Source: Bacteroides propionicifaciens DSM 19291 = JCM 14649
Lineage (GTDB): Bacteria > Bacteroidota > Bacteroidia > Bacteroidales > Bacteroidaceae
DNA length: 64,000 nucleotides
Direction: 5' to 3'
NCBI RefSeq assembly: GCF_000375405.1
Contig: NZ_AQWS01000004.1
Location: forward strand, 1-64,000
Shown: in pieces, positions 36,736-44,661 of the stretch
Numbering within the stretch: the first letter of the stretch is position 1
Layout: the number at the start of each line of letters is the position of its first letter
Translations under genes and position numbers: made by a program
Notes under the pieces: generated by a model
Seen by the model: the letters and a program-made list of their open reading frames with translations, nothing else
Told to the model about the DNA's origin: nothing
The model's database searches: none

Positions 36736-36794
36736 GAGTAAGTCGTTTAGGTGTTGCCAGTAGGTCAGATGGTGGCAACGACTAGCTCCTTTTA
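36736..36794 (+). repeat. 59-nt intergenic element, copy B (in the hemW leader)
   Basis: Starts GAGTAAGTCGTTTA and ends AACGACTAGCTCCTTTTA, with the same length as copy A. Two overlapping pairings are possible: AGTCGTT with AACGACT, and GTTGCCA with TGGCAAC; both use the same AAC, so they exclude each other in part. It ends 13 bases before the hemW ATG. Confidence 0.75.
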
Positions 36795-36807
36795 ATTAGT
36801 TTATAAT

Positions 36808-37938
36808 ATGGCTGGAATTTATATTCATATTCCCTTTTGCAAAACTAGATGTAGTTATTGCGATTTCTACTCCACCACAGAATCAAGTCTGTCAACACCT
36901 TATATAGATGCCGTTTGCCAAGAGTTAATCCTACGGAAAGACTATTTGGATAGTGAACCCATTCGTACTATATATCTGGGAGGAGGAACCCCCTCACAGC
37001 TGACCTATAATGAACTGAAACAACTTTTCGACACGATAGCGCAGCACTACGATATTGCTGGTGCGACCGAAATAACAATGGAGGCCAACCCCGACGATCT
37101 CAGCCTAGACTATCTAGAGGCGCTAAAAAGCCTACCTATTAATCGACTTAGTATAGGAATTCAAACGTTCCAACCCTCAATGTTAAAAAAACTAAACAGA
37201 AGACATACTTCCGAACAGGCAATTAGAGCTGTTTTAGATGCAAAAAGGTGTGGTTTTGACAACATAAGTATAGACTTAATGTATGGTCTTCCCGATGAAA
37301 CGATGGAAAACTGGAGAAGAGATATACAACAAGCTATAGATTTGGACATTCAGCACATCTCAGCCTACCATTTAATATACGAAAAGGGGACCGTTATGCA
37401 TAAAAAACTAACTCAAGGTTTCATCCAAGAAGTGGACGAAGATTTCAGCTTACAATCTTTTACTAATTTAATAAATATTCTTACAGAAAACGGCTTTATA
37501 CATTACGAGATCTCAAACTTCGCTAAACCTGGTAAAATAGCACAACATAACACCTCGTATTGGACAGGAGATAAGTATCTTGGCTGCGGCCCATCGGCTC
37601 ACTCTTATAATGGCTTAAATCGCTGCTATAACGAGAGTTCACTCAGAAAATACATCAACTCCATCAATAAAAACAAGTATTCCAACGAGGTTGAATATCT
37701 TGACATATCAACCCAATACAACGACTATATCATAACCTCACTTCGTACAATGCGGGGGCTTAGTCTTGACATGTTACAAAAAAGATACGGAATGACCTAT
37801 TACGATTATGCACTAAACATGGCTAAAAAACATCTAAAAGATGGGAATTTAGAGCTCGTAGATAACAATTTAAAACTTACTAAAAGCGGTATATTCATAT
37901 CCGACGGCATCATGAGCGATCTGCTCTACATCGAATAG
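36808..37938 (+). CDS. hemW: HemW-type radical SAM protein
   Basis: Radical SAM protein of the HemN-like group now called HemW, a heme-binding chaperone rather than coproporphyrinogen oxidase. The cluster motif is CKTRCSYCDF near residue 11, the conserved GGGTPS and IGIQTF motifs follow, and the C-terminal HemN domain reads GLSLDMLQKRYG. At 376 aa it matches HemW rather than the longer HemN. Its leader holds repeat copy B. Confidence 0.92.
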   Translation: MAGIYIHIPFCKTRCSYCDFYSTTESSLSTPYIDAVCQELILRKDYLDSEPIRTIYLGGGTPSQLTYNELKQLFDTIAQHYDIAGATEITMEANPDDLSLDYLEALKSLPINRLSIGIQTFQPSMLKKLNRRHTSEQAIRAVLDAKRCGFDNISIDLMYGLPDETMENWRRDIQQAIDLDIQHISAYHLIYEKGTVMHKKLTQGFIQEVDEDFSLQSFTNLINILTENGFIHYEISNFAKPGKIAQHNTSYWTGDKYLGCGPSAHSYNGLNRCYNESSLRKYINSINKNKYSNEVEYLDISTQYNDYIITSLRTMRGLSLDMLQKRYGMTYYDYALNMAKKHLKDGNLELVDNNLKLTKSGIFISDGIMSDLLYIE

Positions 37939-38039
37939 CTAACTACCTATGTATTAACATATATAAATGCACCATTGGGCAAGTATAGTTAAATATAAAA
38001 ACTAACCTTTTGAACTTTTTTTGGAGCCAATAAAATAGC

Positions 38040-38047
38040 TATCTTTG
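38040..38047 (+). promoter_or_regulatory. -7 element for the split lysO operon
   Basis: TATCTTTG, full consensus, 20 bases before the ATG at 38067; a TTTG lies 16 bases upstream, closer than usual. Confidence 0.55.
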
Positions 38048-38066
38048 CACAAAATTTAAAATAGCT

Positions 38067-38363
38067 ATGTCTAAGGGAGAAATAATGATCATTTTGGCCA
38101 TTCTTGGTTCGCTCGTTTTTGGCTTAGTAGTAGGTACCCTAGTCAGGGGGAGAAATCTAAATAAAATTGGAAAAATAATTACAGTTTTAATCTGGATTCT
38201 ACTATTTTGCTTGGGCGTAAAAGTTGGTACAGATGAAGCTGTGGTAGCTAAATTACCAACAATTGGTTTGGAAGCTCTTCTCATTACGATTGGAGCAGTT
38301 GTAGGGAGTATCTTTTTTTCATGGATGCTATGGCATCTTCTAAGTAAAAGAAATCAGAATTAA
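38067..38363 (+). CDS. LysO-family lysine exporter, N-terminal subunit
   Basis: 98-aa membrane protein with three hydrophobic segments (about 6-26, 34-53, 67-92). It corresponds to the first half of LysO (DUF340), which in E. coli is one polypeptide of about 300 aa that exports lysine. Here it is followed 3 bases later by a gene for the second half, so the exporter seems to be made of two chains. The charged GTLVRGRN and VGTDEAV regions match DUF340. Confidence 0.82.
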   Translation: MSKGEIMIILAILGSLVFGLVVGTLVRGRNLNKIGKIITVLIWILLFCLGVKVGTDEAVVAKLPTIGLEALLITIGAVVGSIFFSWMLWHLLSKRNQN

Positions 38364-38366
38364 GAG

Positions 38367-38969
38367 ATGAAAGGGAGTTTAATTATTATCGTGTTCTTCA
38401 TATTGGGGACCTTTTTAGCAATGAAAGGCTTAACACCCGATTTCATTCTTGATCATAATATAAGTTTATACGCACTATGCGCCCTGATGTTCTTCATAGG
38501 GATTACAATCAGTAGTGACCCAAAGATATTACGTAGCCTGAGAAGTTTAAATCCAAGACTTTTATTACTACCTCTAATGACCATCATGGGGACCCTTGTG
38601 GGTACAGCAGTTGTAGGACTTCTAGTAAGTGACCATTCAGTTTCAGAGTGTATGGCTGTGGGTTCAGGCTTCGGCTATTACTCGCTATCAAGTGTTTTGA
38701 TTGGTGAGAAAAAGGGTGCAGATCTTGCAACCATTGCCTTACTATCGAATATTATTCGTGAGATTGTAGCTCTTGTTGGAGCACCGCTGTTCTATAAATA
38801 TTTTGGTACGTTTGCACCTATTTCGGTAGGTGGTGCAACAACACTAGATACAACCTTGCCAAGTATAACCAACACCATCGGTAAAGAATATACCGTACTG
38901 TGTATCTTTCACGGTTTATTTCTAGATATGAGCATTGTGTTCTTGGTAACTTTCCTCTGCTCAATCTGA
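38367..38969 (+). CDS. LysO-family lysine exporter, C-terminal subunit
   Basis: 200-aa membrane protein corresponding to the second half of LysO. About six membrane segments are seen, with family motifs GITISSDPK, GFGYYSLSSVLI (the substrate-site region) and GATTLDTTLPSI. It is adjacent to the N-terminal subunit and probably translationally coupled. Transport of lysine or a similar basic amino acid is known for the family; the substrate here is inference. Confidence 0.85.
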   Translation: MKGSLIIIVFFILGTFLAMKGLTPDFILDHNISLYALCALMFFIGITISSDPKILRSLRSLNPRLLLLPLMTIMGTLVGTAVVGLLVSDHSVSECMAVGSGFGYYSLSSVLIGEKKGADLATIALLSNIIREIVALVGAPLFYKYFGTFAPISVGGATTLDTTLPSITNTIGKEYTVLCIFHGLFLDMSIVFLVTFLCSI

Positions 38970-38995
38970 TAAACATCCAATTAATTAGTAATATA

Positions 38996-39035
38996 AAAAG
39001 AAGCGATTCAAAATCTTTATTGAATCGCTTCTTTT
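38996..39035. terminator. bidirectional terminator between lysO and the Smr gene
   Basis: Perfect 15-bp stem AAAAGAAGCGATTCA/TGAATCGCTTCTTTT with a 10-base centre, between convergent genes. Confidence 0.88.
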
Positions 39036-39073
39036 GTTCTTTAATACAAATGGTATATTGCTACTTATATCGT

Positions 39074-40129
39074 TTAGTGAATCGTAATCATCGTCGCACC
39101 AAAACCATACTCCTGAAAAGAAGCATCTTGATAAGTACATGATTTATAACTTTGTTTAAGTTCATGAAGCAGAGCTTTACGCAAAACGCCCTCACCCTTT
39201 CCGTGAATGAAAACAATTTTTTGGTTCTTGTGCGATAGATTTTCGTTCATAATTCTGCGAAACTCCTCTAGCTGATGCATCAGTATATCTTTATTGTCTA
39301 AACCAAGGGTAGAGTCTAGCAACTCATCAATATGCAGGTCAACCTCAATTACAGCATTTTTATCCTGACGAGTTTTTTTACGAATAGGTTCGGACTTGAC
39401 ACGCTGAAATTCGGGCTTGGTAAACAAGCTTTCCTCCAAAACCTTAGGATCAACAAGCACAGCTTTCGCTGCATGGTCACGAACCACAATTTCTTGCAGA
39501 AGTGCATAATCCTCAAAGTAAGGAGTATCCTTAAAGCTGTGAAGCTTATAGAACTTAACCATATCAATTTTCAACTCAACATCAATCGGTGCTTTGGGCT
39601 GATAATCACGATCGTACTTAAAAGCAATAAGCTGTACACGAATTTTCTCAAGCTCATTGAGCACCGACTTGGTAAAGGTCTCAACATAGAGTTTTGTATT
39701 GGGCGCAACCAAATCGTGTGAACGAACAGAAAGTTGCCCGTTAGAAGTTACATTAGCATAAGAGTAGTATAAAAAGTAGTTACTATCGTTAACTAAGTAA
39801 GTATCAAATGACGTGGTAGAAATATTCTTGATATCTTGTGGTATAAATGCCAAATAAACATTCAGAGTTTCTCCCTCTTTTGTCTCTTGAATTGCCGACT
39901 TTATAGCCTCTTCTCTATTGCTACCCGTTGTAGCCTGTTCTTTTTGTACCTCTTGCGGTGTAAGTACAGTGTTATAACTGTCAGTAGATACGATCACACA
40001 TTCCGATCGCAATACAGGGATATCAAAGCCATCTTCATCTTGAACTAACACGGTATCTCTTCCTTGAAATCCCGAAATCACTCCACCTCCTACATCATTT
40101 AGAAAGCGAACTTTATCTCCTATATTCAT
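39074..40129 (-). CDS. DUF2027 protein with C-terminal Smr domain
   Basis: 351-aa protein with an N-terminal beta-rich DUF2027 part (MNIGDKVRFLNDVGGGV, about 1-65), a middle beta domain (about 85-220) and a C-terminal Smr domain (about 265-351) with EVDLHIDEL and FIHGKGEGVLRKAL. Smr domains bind branched or non-canonical nucleic acids and can nick DNA or cleave RNA on collided ribosomes. This pairing with DUF2027 is typical of Bacteroidetes. The cellular role is unknown. Confidence 0.88.
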   Translation of the reverse strand: MNIGDKVRFLNDVGGGVISGFQGRDTVLVQDEDGFDIPVLRSECVIVSTDSYNTVLTPQEVQKEQATTGSNREEAIKSAIQETKEGETLNVYLAFIPQDIKNISTTSFDTYLVNDSNYFLYYSYANVTSNGQLSVRSHDLVAPNTKLYVETFTKSVLNELEKIRVQLIAFKYDRDYQPKAPIDVELKIDMVKFYKLHSFKDTPYFEDYALLQEIVVRDHAAKAVLVDPKVLEESLFTKPEFQRVKSEPIRKKTRQDKNAVIEVDLHIDELLDSTLGLDNKDILMHQLEEFRRIMNENLSHKNQKIVFIHGKGEGVLRKALLHELKQSYKSCTYQDASFQEYGFGATMITIH

Positions 40130-40193
40130 CTTTATTATATTTAAAATGATTAATCCAATAATACTAATTATTCATTAGTTCAACAAATATCGC

Positions 40194-40201
40194 TACTTTT
40201 G
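40194..40201 (+). promoter_or_regulatory. -7 element for queA
   Basis: TACTTTTG, full match to TAnnTTTG, 21 bases before the queA ATG. The leader is too short for a preQ1 riboswitch. Confidence 0.55.
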
Positions 40202-40221
40202 AGCATTTAGATAGTAAGATA

Positions 40222-41442
40222 ATGAAAGAAAGTCCAAAGCACATCAAAATAAAAGATTTCAACTACCCTCTTCCTCAGGAAAGGATAGCGAAATATCCAT
40301 TAAAGAGTAGAGATCAATCCAAATTACTGGTTTACAACAAAGGTATTATAGAAGAAGATCAGTTTGAGAATATCGGGTCTTATCTCTCTGCTGGTGATTT
40401 GGTAATATTCAATAACACACGTGTTATTCAGGCTAGATTACACTTCAAGAAAGATACTGGTGCAGTTATCGAAGTGTTTTGCTTAGAACCCTATATGCCG
40501 AGTGATTATAACCTAAGTTTCCAACAAACCTCGCGCTGTGCTTGGCTTTGCATGCTGGGCAACTCGAAGAGATGGAAATCAGGTCCCCTTACTCGCACCA
40601 TTACAATAGGTGATAAAGCCATTGAGCTTACCGCTCTAAGAGGAGAAGTCGTAGGCACAAGTCATGTGGTTGAGTTTAGCTGGAACGATAGTTCTGTAAC
40701 ATTTGCTGATATTTTGGATTACTTTGGAGAGCTCCCAATTCCTCCCTATCTCAATAGAGATACAGAAGAGGGAGATAAGAGCACCTACCAAACGGTATAT
40801 TCTAAAATTAAAGGATCAGTGGCTGCCCCAACAGCCGGATTACACTTTACCCCAGCTGTTTTAGACCAACTAAGAGCAAAACAAGTGGCACTTGATGAAG
40901 TTACCCTCCACGTAGGGGCGGGAACCTTCAGGCCTGTCAAAAGCGACGAGATTATTGATCACGACATGCACACGGAGCATATCTCTGTCAACCGTGCTAC
41001 AATCGAAAACATAATAAATCATGGAAGCAAAGTAATTGCTGTTGGTACCACTTCAGTGAGAACGCTAGAAAGCCTATACCAAATGGGCGTCGCTCTGGTG
41101 GGTAATCCAAATCTTACCGAAGAAGAACTTCATGTCTCGCAATGGCAACCCTATGAATCAGAGGTGGAAATCAGCTCTGTAGATGCTCTAAAAGCAATAC
41201 TAAAGTTTATGGATCAGCATCAACTAGATATCCTCCACGGAAGCACACAAATAATTATAGCACCTGGCTACAAATATCAAGTAGTAAAGGCGATGATTAC
41301 TAATTTCCATCAACCACAAAGCACCCTGTTACTTTTGGTATCGGCTTTTGTTGATGGCAATTGGGAGACCATTTATGATTATGCGCTAGCACACGACTTC
41401 AGATTCCTGAGCTATGGTGATTCTTCACTACTTATTCCATAG
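40222..41442 (+). CDS. queA: SAM:tRNA ribosyltransferase-isomerase
   Basis: Transfers the ribosyl part of S-adenosylmethionine to preQ1 in tRNA, making epoxyqueuosine. Family motifs include YPLPQERIAKYPL, FNNTRVIQARL, PIPPYLNR, and AAPTAGLHFT followed by VTLHVGAGTFRPV. At 406 aa it is slightly longer than E. coli QueA (356 aa), with extra residues around 105-145. Transcribed alone. Confidence 0.95.
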   Translation: MKESPKHIKIKDFNYPLPQERIAKYPLKSRDQSKLLVYNKGIIEEDQFENIGSYLSAGDLVIFNNTRVIQARLHFKKDTGAVIEVFCLEPYMPSDYNLSFQQTSRCAWLCMLGNSKRWKSGPLTRTITIGDKAIELTALRGEVVGTSHVVEFSWNDSSVTFADILDYFGELPIPPYLNRDTEEGDKSTYQTVYSKIKGSVAAPTAGLHFTPAVLDQLRAKQVALDEVTLHVGAGTFRPVKSDEIIDHDMHTEHISVNRATIENIINHGSKVIAVGTTSVRTLESLYQMGVALVGNPNLTEEELHVSQWQPYESEVEISSVDALKAILKFMDQHQLDILHGSTQIIIAPGYKYQVVKAMITNFHQPQSTLLLLVSAFVDGNWETIYDYALAHDFRFLSYGDSSLLIP

Positions 41443-41485
41443 AAAGCTTTAAAACTTACTCAATATATTTGTCAGTAGATACAAA

Positions 41486-41521
41486 AAAGGGCTAGATAAA
41501 TCAATGATCATCTAGCCCTTT
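41486..41521. terminator. bidirectional terminator between queA and glmM
   Basis: 12-bp stem AAAGGGCTAGAT/ATCTAGCCCTTT with a 12-base loop, A-rich before and T-rich after, between convergent genes. Confidence 0.85.
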
Positions 41522-41546
41522 CTTATGTTGTTATTTAATAGTAAGC

Positions 41547-42935
41547 TTACTTAGAAAGATCTTTAATGACCTTAATAATCTCGTTACCTAAAGCTTCAGC
41601 CTCATCCATTGATTGAGCCTCACTGTAAATACGAATGATTGCTTCAGTATTGCTTTTTCTCAAGTGCACCCATTTGGTAGGGAAGTCAATCTTAACACCA
41701 TCAATATCGTTGATATCTTCATCTTTGTAGATTGCTTTAACTTTCTCAAGGATAGCGTCAACGTCAATTTCAGGAGTTAGATCCACCTTATTTTTAGCAA
41801 TAAAGTAAGATGGGTAAGAAGCTCTAACTTCACTAACCTTTTTACCCTCATGGGCTAAATGAGTTAAAAATAGAGCGATACCGACAAGGGCATCACGACC
41901 GTAATGGCTTTCTGGATAGATGATACCACCATTACCTTCACCACCAATCACAGCATTGACCTCTTTCATTTTTGTTACTACGTTGACCTCACCAACAGCT
42001 GATGCAAAATGCTTCATACCGTGTTTCTGGGTTACGTCACGAAGTGCCCGTGTTGAACTTAAGTTCGACACCGTATTTCCTGGAGTATGCTTTAGAATAT
42101 AGTCAGCAACAGTAACTAAAGTGTATTCTTCACCATACATTGAACCATCTTCACAAATAATTGCTAAACGATCAACATCAGGATCAACAACAAAAGCGAC
42201 ATCTGCCTTGCCTTCTTTCATCAAATCCATAATATCACCTAAGTTCTTCTCTAAAGGCTCAGGATTATGAGCAAAATGACCTGTTGGTTCACAATAAAGT
42301 TTCTCAATATGCTTTACACCCAACTGATCAAGCAGCTCCGGTAAGATTATACCACCAACCGAGTTTACACAATCAATCGCTACTCTAAAGTTGGCTTTGC
42401 GGATTGCTTCAACATCGACCAAATCGAGAGCCAGAACACTTGCAATATGTTTTTGATCATAAGTGCTATCGCGATGATAAACACCCAACTGATCCACATC
42501 TACATAATTAAAATCTTCGGATTCAGCTAAAGCTAGAATTTCTTCTCCCTCCTTTGCATTTAGGAATTCACCCTTCTCATTGAGAAGTTTTAATGCATTC
42601 CACTGCTTGGGGTTATGTGAAGCAGTAATAATAATACCACCGCATGCGTTTTCCATTGTAACAGCCAATTCGGTAGTTGGTGTAGTTGCTAAACCAAGAT
42701 CAACAACATTCCATCCCATTCCCATCAGTGTACCAGCTATAATATCACGAACCATATCGCCTGAGATACGCGCATCACGTCCAATTACAATTTTATTCGT
42801 ATCAACCGTTGTTGTTTTGCGAATAAAGATGGCATAAGCCGTTGTAAATTTAACGATATCTAGGGGATTCAATCCTTCCCCTACTCTACCGCCTATTGTT
42901 CCGCGGATACCTGAAATGGATTTAATTAACGTCAT
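41547..42935 (-). CDS. glmM: phosphoglucosamine mutase/phosphohexomutase
   Basis: Alpha-D-phosphohexomutase family. The phosphoserine is S106 in TASHNPKQWNAL, the metal loop is DPDVDRL and the sugar-binding loop is GEGNGG. The closest function is GlmM (glucosamine 6-phosphate to 1-phosphate, for peptidoglycan and lipopolysaccharide). 462 aa, usual length. Last gene of the long minus-strand operon starting with tsaC. Phosphomannomutase activity cannot be excluded. Confidence 0.88.
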   Translation of the reverse strand: MTLIKSISGIRGTIGGRVGEGLNPLDIVKFTTAYAIFIRKTTTVDTNKIVIGRDARISGDMVRDIIAGTLMGMGWNVVDLGLATTPTTELAVTMENACGGIIITASHNPKQWNALKLLNEKGEFLNAKEGEEILALAESEDFNYVDVDQLGVYHRDSTYDQKHIASVLALDLVDVEAIRKANFRVAIDCVNSVGGIILPELLDQLGVKHIEKLYCEPTGHFAHNPEPLEKNLGDIMDLMKEGKADVAFVVDPDVDRLAIICEDGSMYGEEYTLVTVADYILKHTPGNTVSNLSSTRALRDVTQKHGMKHFASAVGEVNVVTKMKEVNAVIGGEGNGGIIYPESHYGRDALVGIALFLTHLAHEGKKVSEVRASYPSYFIAKNKVDLTPEIDVDAILEKVKAIYKDEDINDIDGVKIDFPTKWVHLRKSNTEAIIRIYSEAQSMDEAEALGNEIIKVIKDLSK

Positions 42936-42948
42936 AGTATTTATTTAA

Positions 42949-43563
42949 TTAGTGCTTTGATATTGCTAGCTTACGTAGATCATATGCATATGGAGTTACC
43001 TCACGGTTAGCTACAGTATGCCCTAGTTTTGAAGAAACAATAACTCGAATATGACCGTTGTGTCGAATATATTTTAGCGGAATTAACCAACCCGAGGGCA
43101 CAGTCTTACTGCCATAGATTTCGACCATATTACCACGATCTACAAATTCACCTCTCAGACGATCTTTATCTACAGTATAGATGAAAGCATCTACGAAGTT
43201 AGCCTGATTTATATTACTAGCATTTGTAAAGTAACCTTGAGGAATATCGTATTCTGTAAAACGAACAGTGATTTCAGATCTAGTCTTAAACGTATCAGCA
43301 AGATTCTCAGACCCTTTAGTCTGAATCTGCATATACAGACCCGTTTGAAGCTCTACATACTCATTCTTATCGACATCAGTTTCCTTATTATTTGAAATAA
43401 ACTCATCCATAGAGATTACCTTAATATCCTGTTTTTTGATGTATCTTTCAATCGCCTTTTTCTCATCGGCTAACCTCTCAGCGTAGGTTCTACTCTTACT
43501 ACAAGATTGGAATGCTATAAGTACAGCCAATACAGATAGTATGGTGAATACTGTTTTTTTCAT
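42949..43563 (-). CDS. DUF4827-family lipoprotein
   Basis: 204-aa predicted lipoprotein: signal peptide with lipobox AFQSC (Cys21), then SKSRTYAERLADEKKAIERYI, a pattern I associate with the Bacteroidetes DUF4827 family. The fold may resemble an FKBP domain, but that is a guess from the pattern of strands. It sits 13 bases upstream of glmM and 11 bases after nrnA in the operon. Confidence 0.85.
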   Translation of the reverse strand: MKKTVFTILSVLAVLIAFQSCSKSRTYAERLADEKKAIERYIKKQDIKVISMDEFISNNKETDVDKNEYVELQTGLYMQIQTKGSENLADTFKTRSEITVRFTEYDIPQGYFTNASNINQANFVDAFIYTVDKDRLRGEFVDRGNMVEIYGSKTVPSGWLIPLKYIRHNGHIRVIVSSKLGHTVANREVTPYAYDLRKLAISKH

Positions 43564-43574
43564 GTTGCTTTATA

Positions 43575-44606
43575 TTATGCAGATAATAATGGTTTAAATT
43601 TTAAGATAGCTTCTTCTAGCCTTTTTATAGCCTCATCTAGAGTTCCGTAAAACTCACCACCAGAAGCATTACGATGTCCACCGCCATTAAAAAACTCAGC
43701 AGCCATTTCATTGCAAGGGAAAGTACCCACAGATCGCAAAGAAACTTTAATTAAGCCAAGATCTTTATCTTCCTTTAGAAAACAAGAACACACTATATTC
43801 TTCATTGATAAGGGGATATTAACGAAACCTTCGCTATCACCTTTAATGAAATCGAATTTATTTTGCTCCTCATCTGTAAGGGTTAGCAAAGCTATGTTTT
43901 CTGGGTATACCTTCATGGTTGTCAATACATGACCCATCAAGCGTAATCTAGCCTCTGAATAGGTATGATTAACTTGGCGATAAATTAAATCTTTATCAAT
44001 GCCATGATCAAGTAATAGGCTGATTATGGTATAAAGTTCTTTACGATTAGAGTTGTATGTGAATGATCCAGTATCGGTCATCAGTCCTGTATAGATACAC
44101 TCAGCTGAAGACTTAGTCATTTTGTCTAACATCCCCATTTGGTAAATAAGGCGAAACACAAGTTCTGCAGTTGCTGGAACCTGAGTATAAGATATTGTGA
44201 TATCACAGTGATCTCCTGGGAACAAATGGTGATCAATCATAACCTTTTTAGCTTTTGATTGCTCTAAAACACTTGCCATATCTCCACCTACTCTGCTCAA
44301 TGTATTAAAATCAAGCATACACAATACATCGGCTTTAATTATGCAATCAGTAGCTTCTTTAGTATTTTTATTAAAAAAGATAATATCTTGACTCCCAGCA
44401 AGCCAACCCAAGAATTCAGGAAACTCGTTGGGCATAATCACTTGAACCTTTTTGCCCAAGGTTTTGAGCAAATCAGCTAAGCCTAAAGAAGAACCTACTG
44501 CATCACCATCAGGACCAATATGTCCTACAATAACATAGGATTCGTATTGAGTTAACCAACCTTGAAACTGTTCTACTTTAGATTGTTCTATTAATTTTGT
44601 TAGCAT
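43575..44606 (-). CDS. nrnA: NrnA-type DHH phosphoesterase
   Basis: Bifunctional oligoribonuclease and 3'-phosphoadenosine 5'-phosphate phosphatase family, 343 aa. DHH domain: VGHIGPDGDAVGSSLG (motif I), CMLDFN (motif II), MIDHHLFPGD (DHH motif). DHHA1 domain ends with FNGGGHRNASGGEF. Degrades very short RNAs; some relatives cleave cyclic-dinucleotide products. In operon between comEC and the DUF4827 gene. Confidence 0.93.
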   Translation of the reverse strand: MLTKLIEQSKVEQFQGWLTQYESYVIVGHIGPDGDAVGSSLGLADLLKTLGKKVQVIMPNEFPEFLGWLAGSQDIIFFNKNTKEATDCIIKADVLCMLDFNTLSRVGGDMASVLEQSKAKKVMIDHHLFPGDHCDITISYTQVPATAELVFRLIYQMGMLDKMTKSSAECIYTGLMTDTGSFTYNSNRKELYTIISLLLDHGIDKDLIYRQVNHTYSEARLRLMGHVLTTMKVYPENIALLTLTDEEQNKFDFIKGDSEGFVNIPLSMKNIVCSCFLKEDKDLGLIKVSLRSVGTFPCNEMAAEFFNGGGHRNASGGEFYGTLDEAIKRLEEAILKFKPLLSA

Positions 44607-44661
44607 TATCTTATTTTAAATTACGATCGTATTGTATGCAAATTTAAGAAAATCTTTCTTC

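Noticed and set aside
40130-40221. preQ1 riboswitch before queA
   Set aside because: The predicted leader is about 15-20 bases, too short for any preQ1 class, and no pseudoknot pattern is visible.
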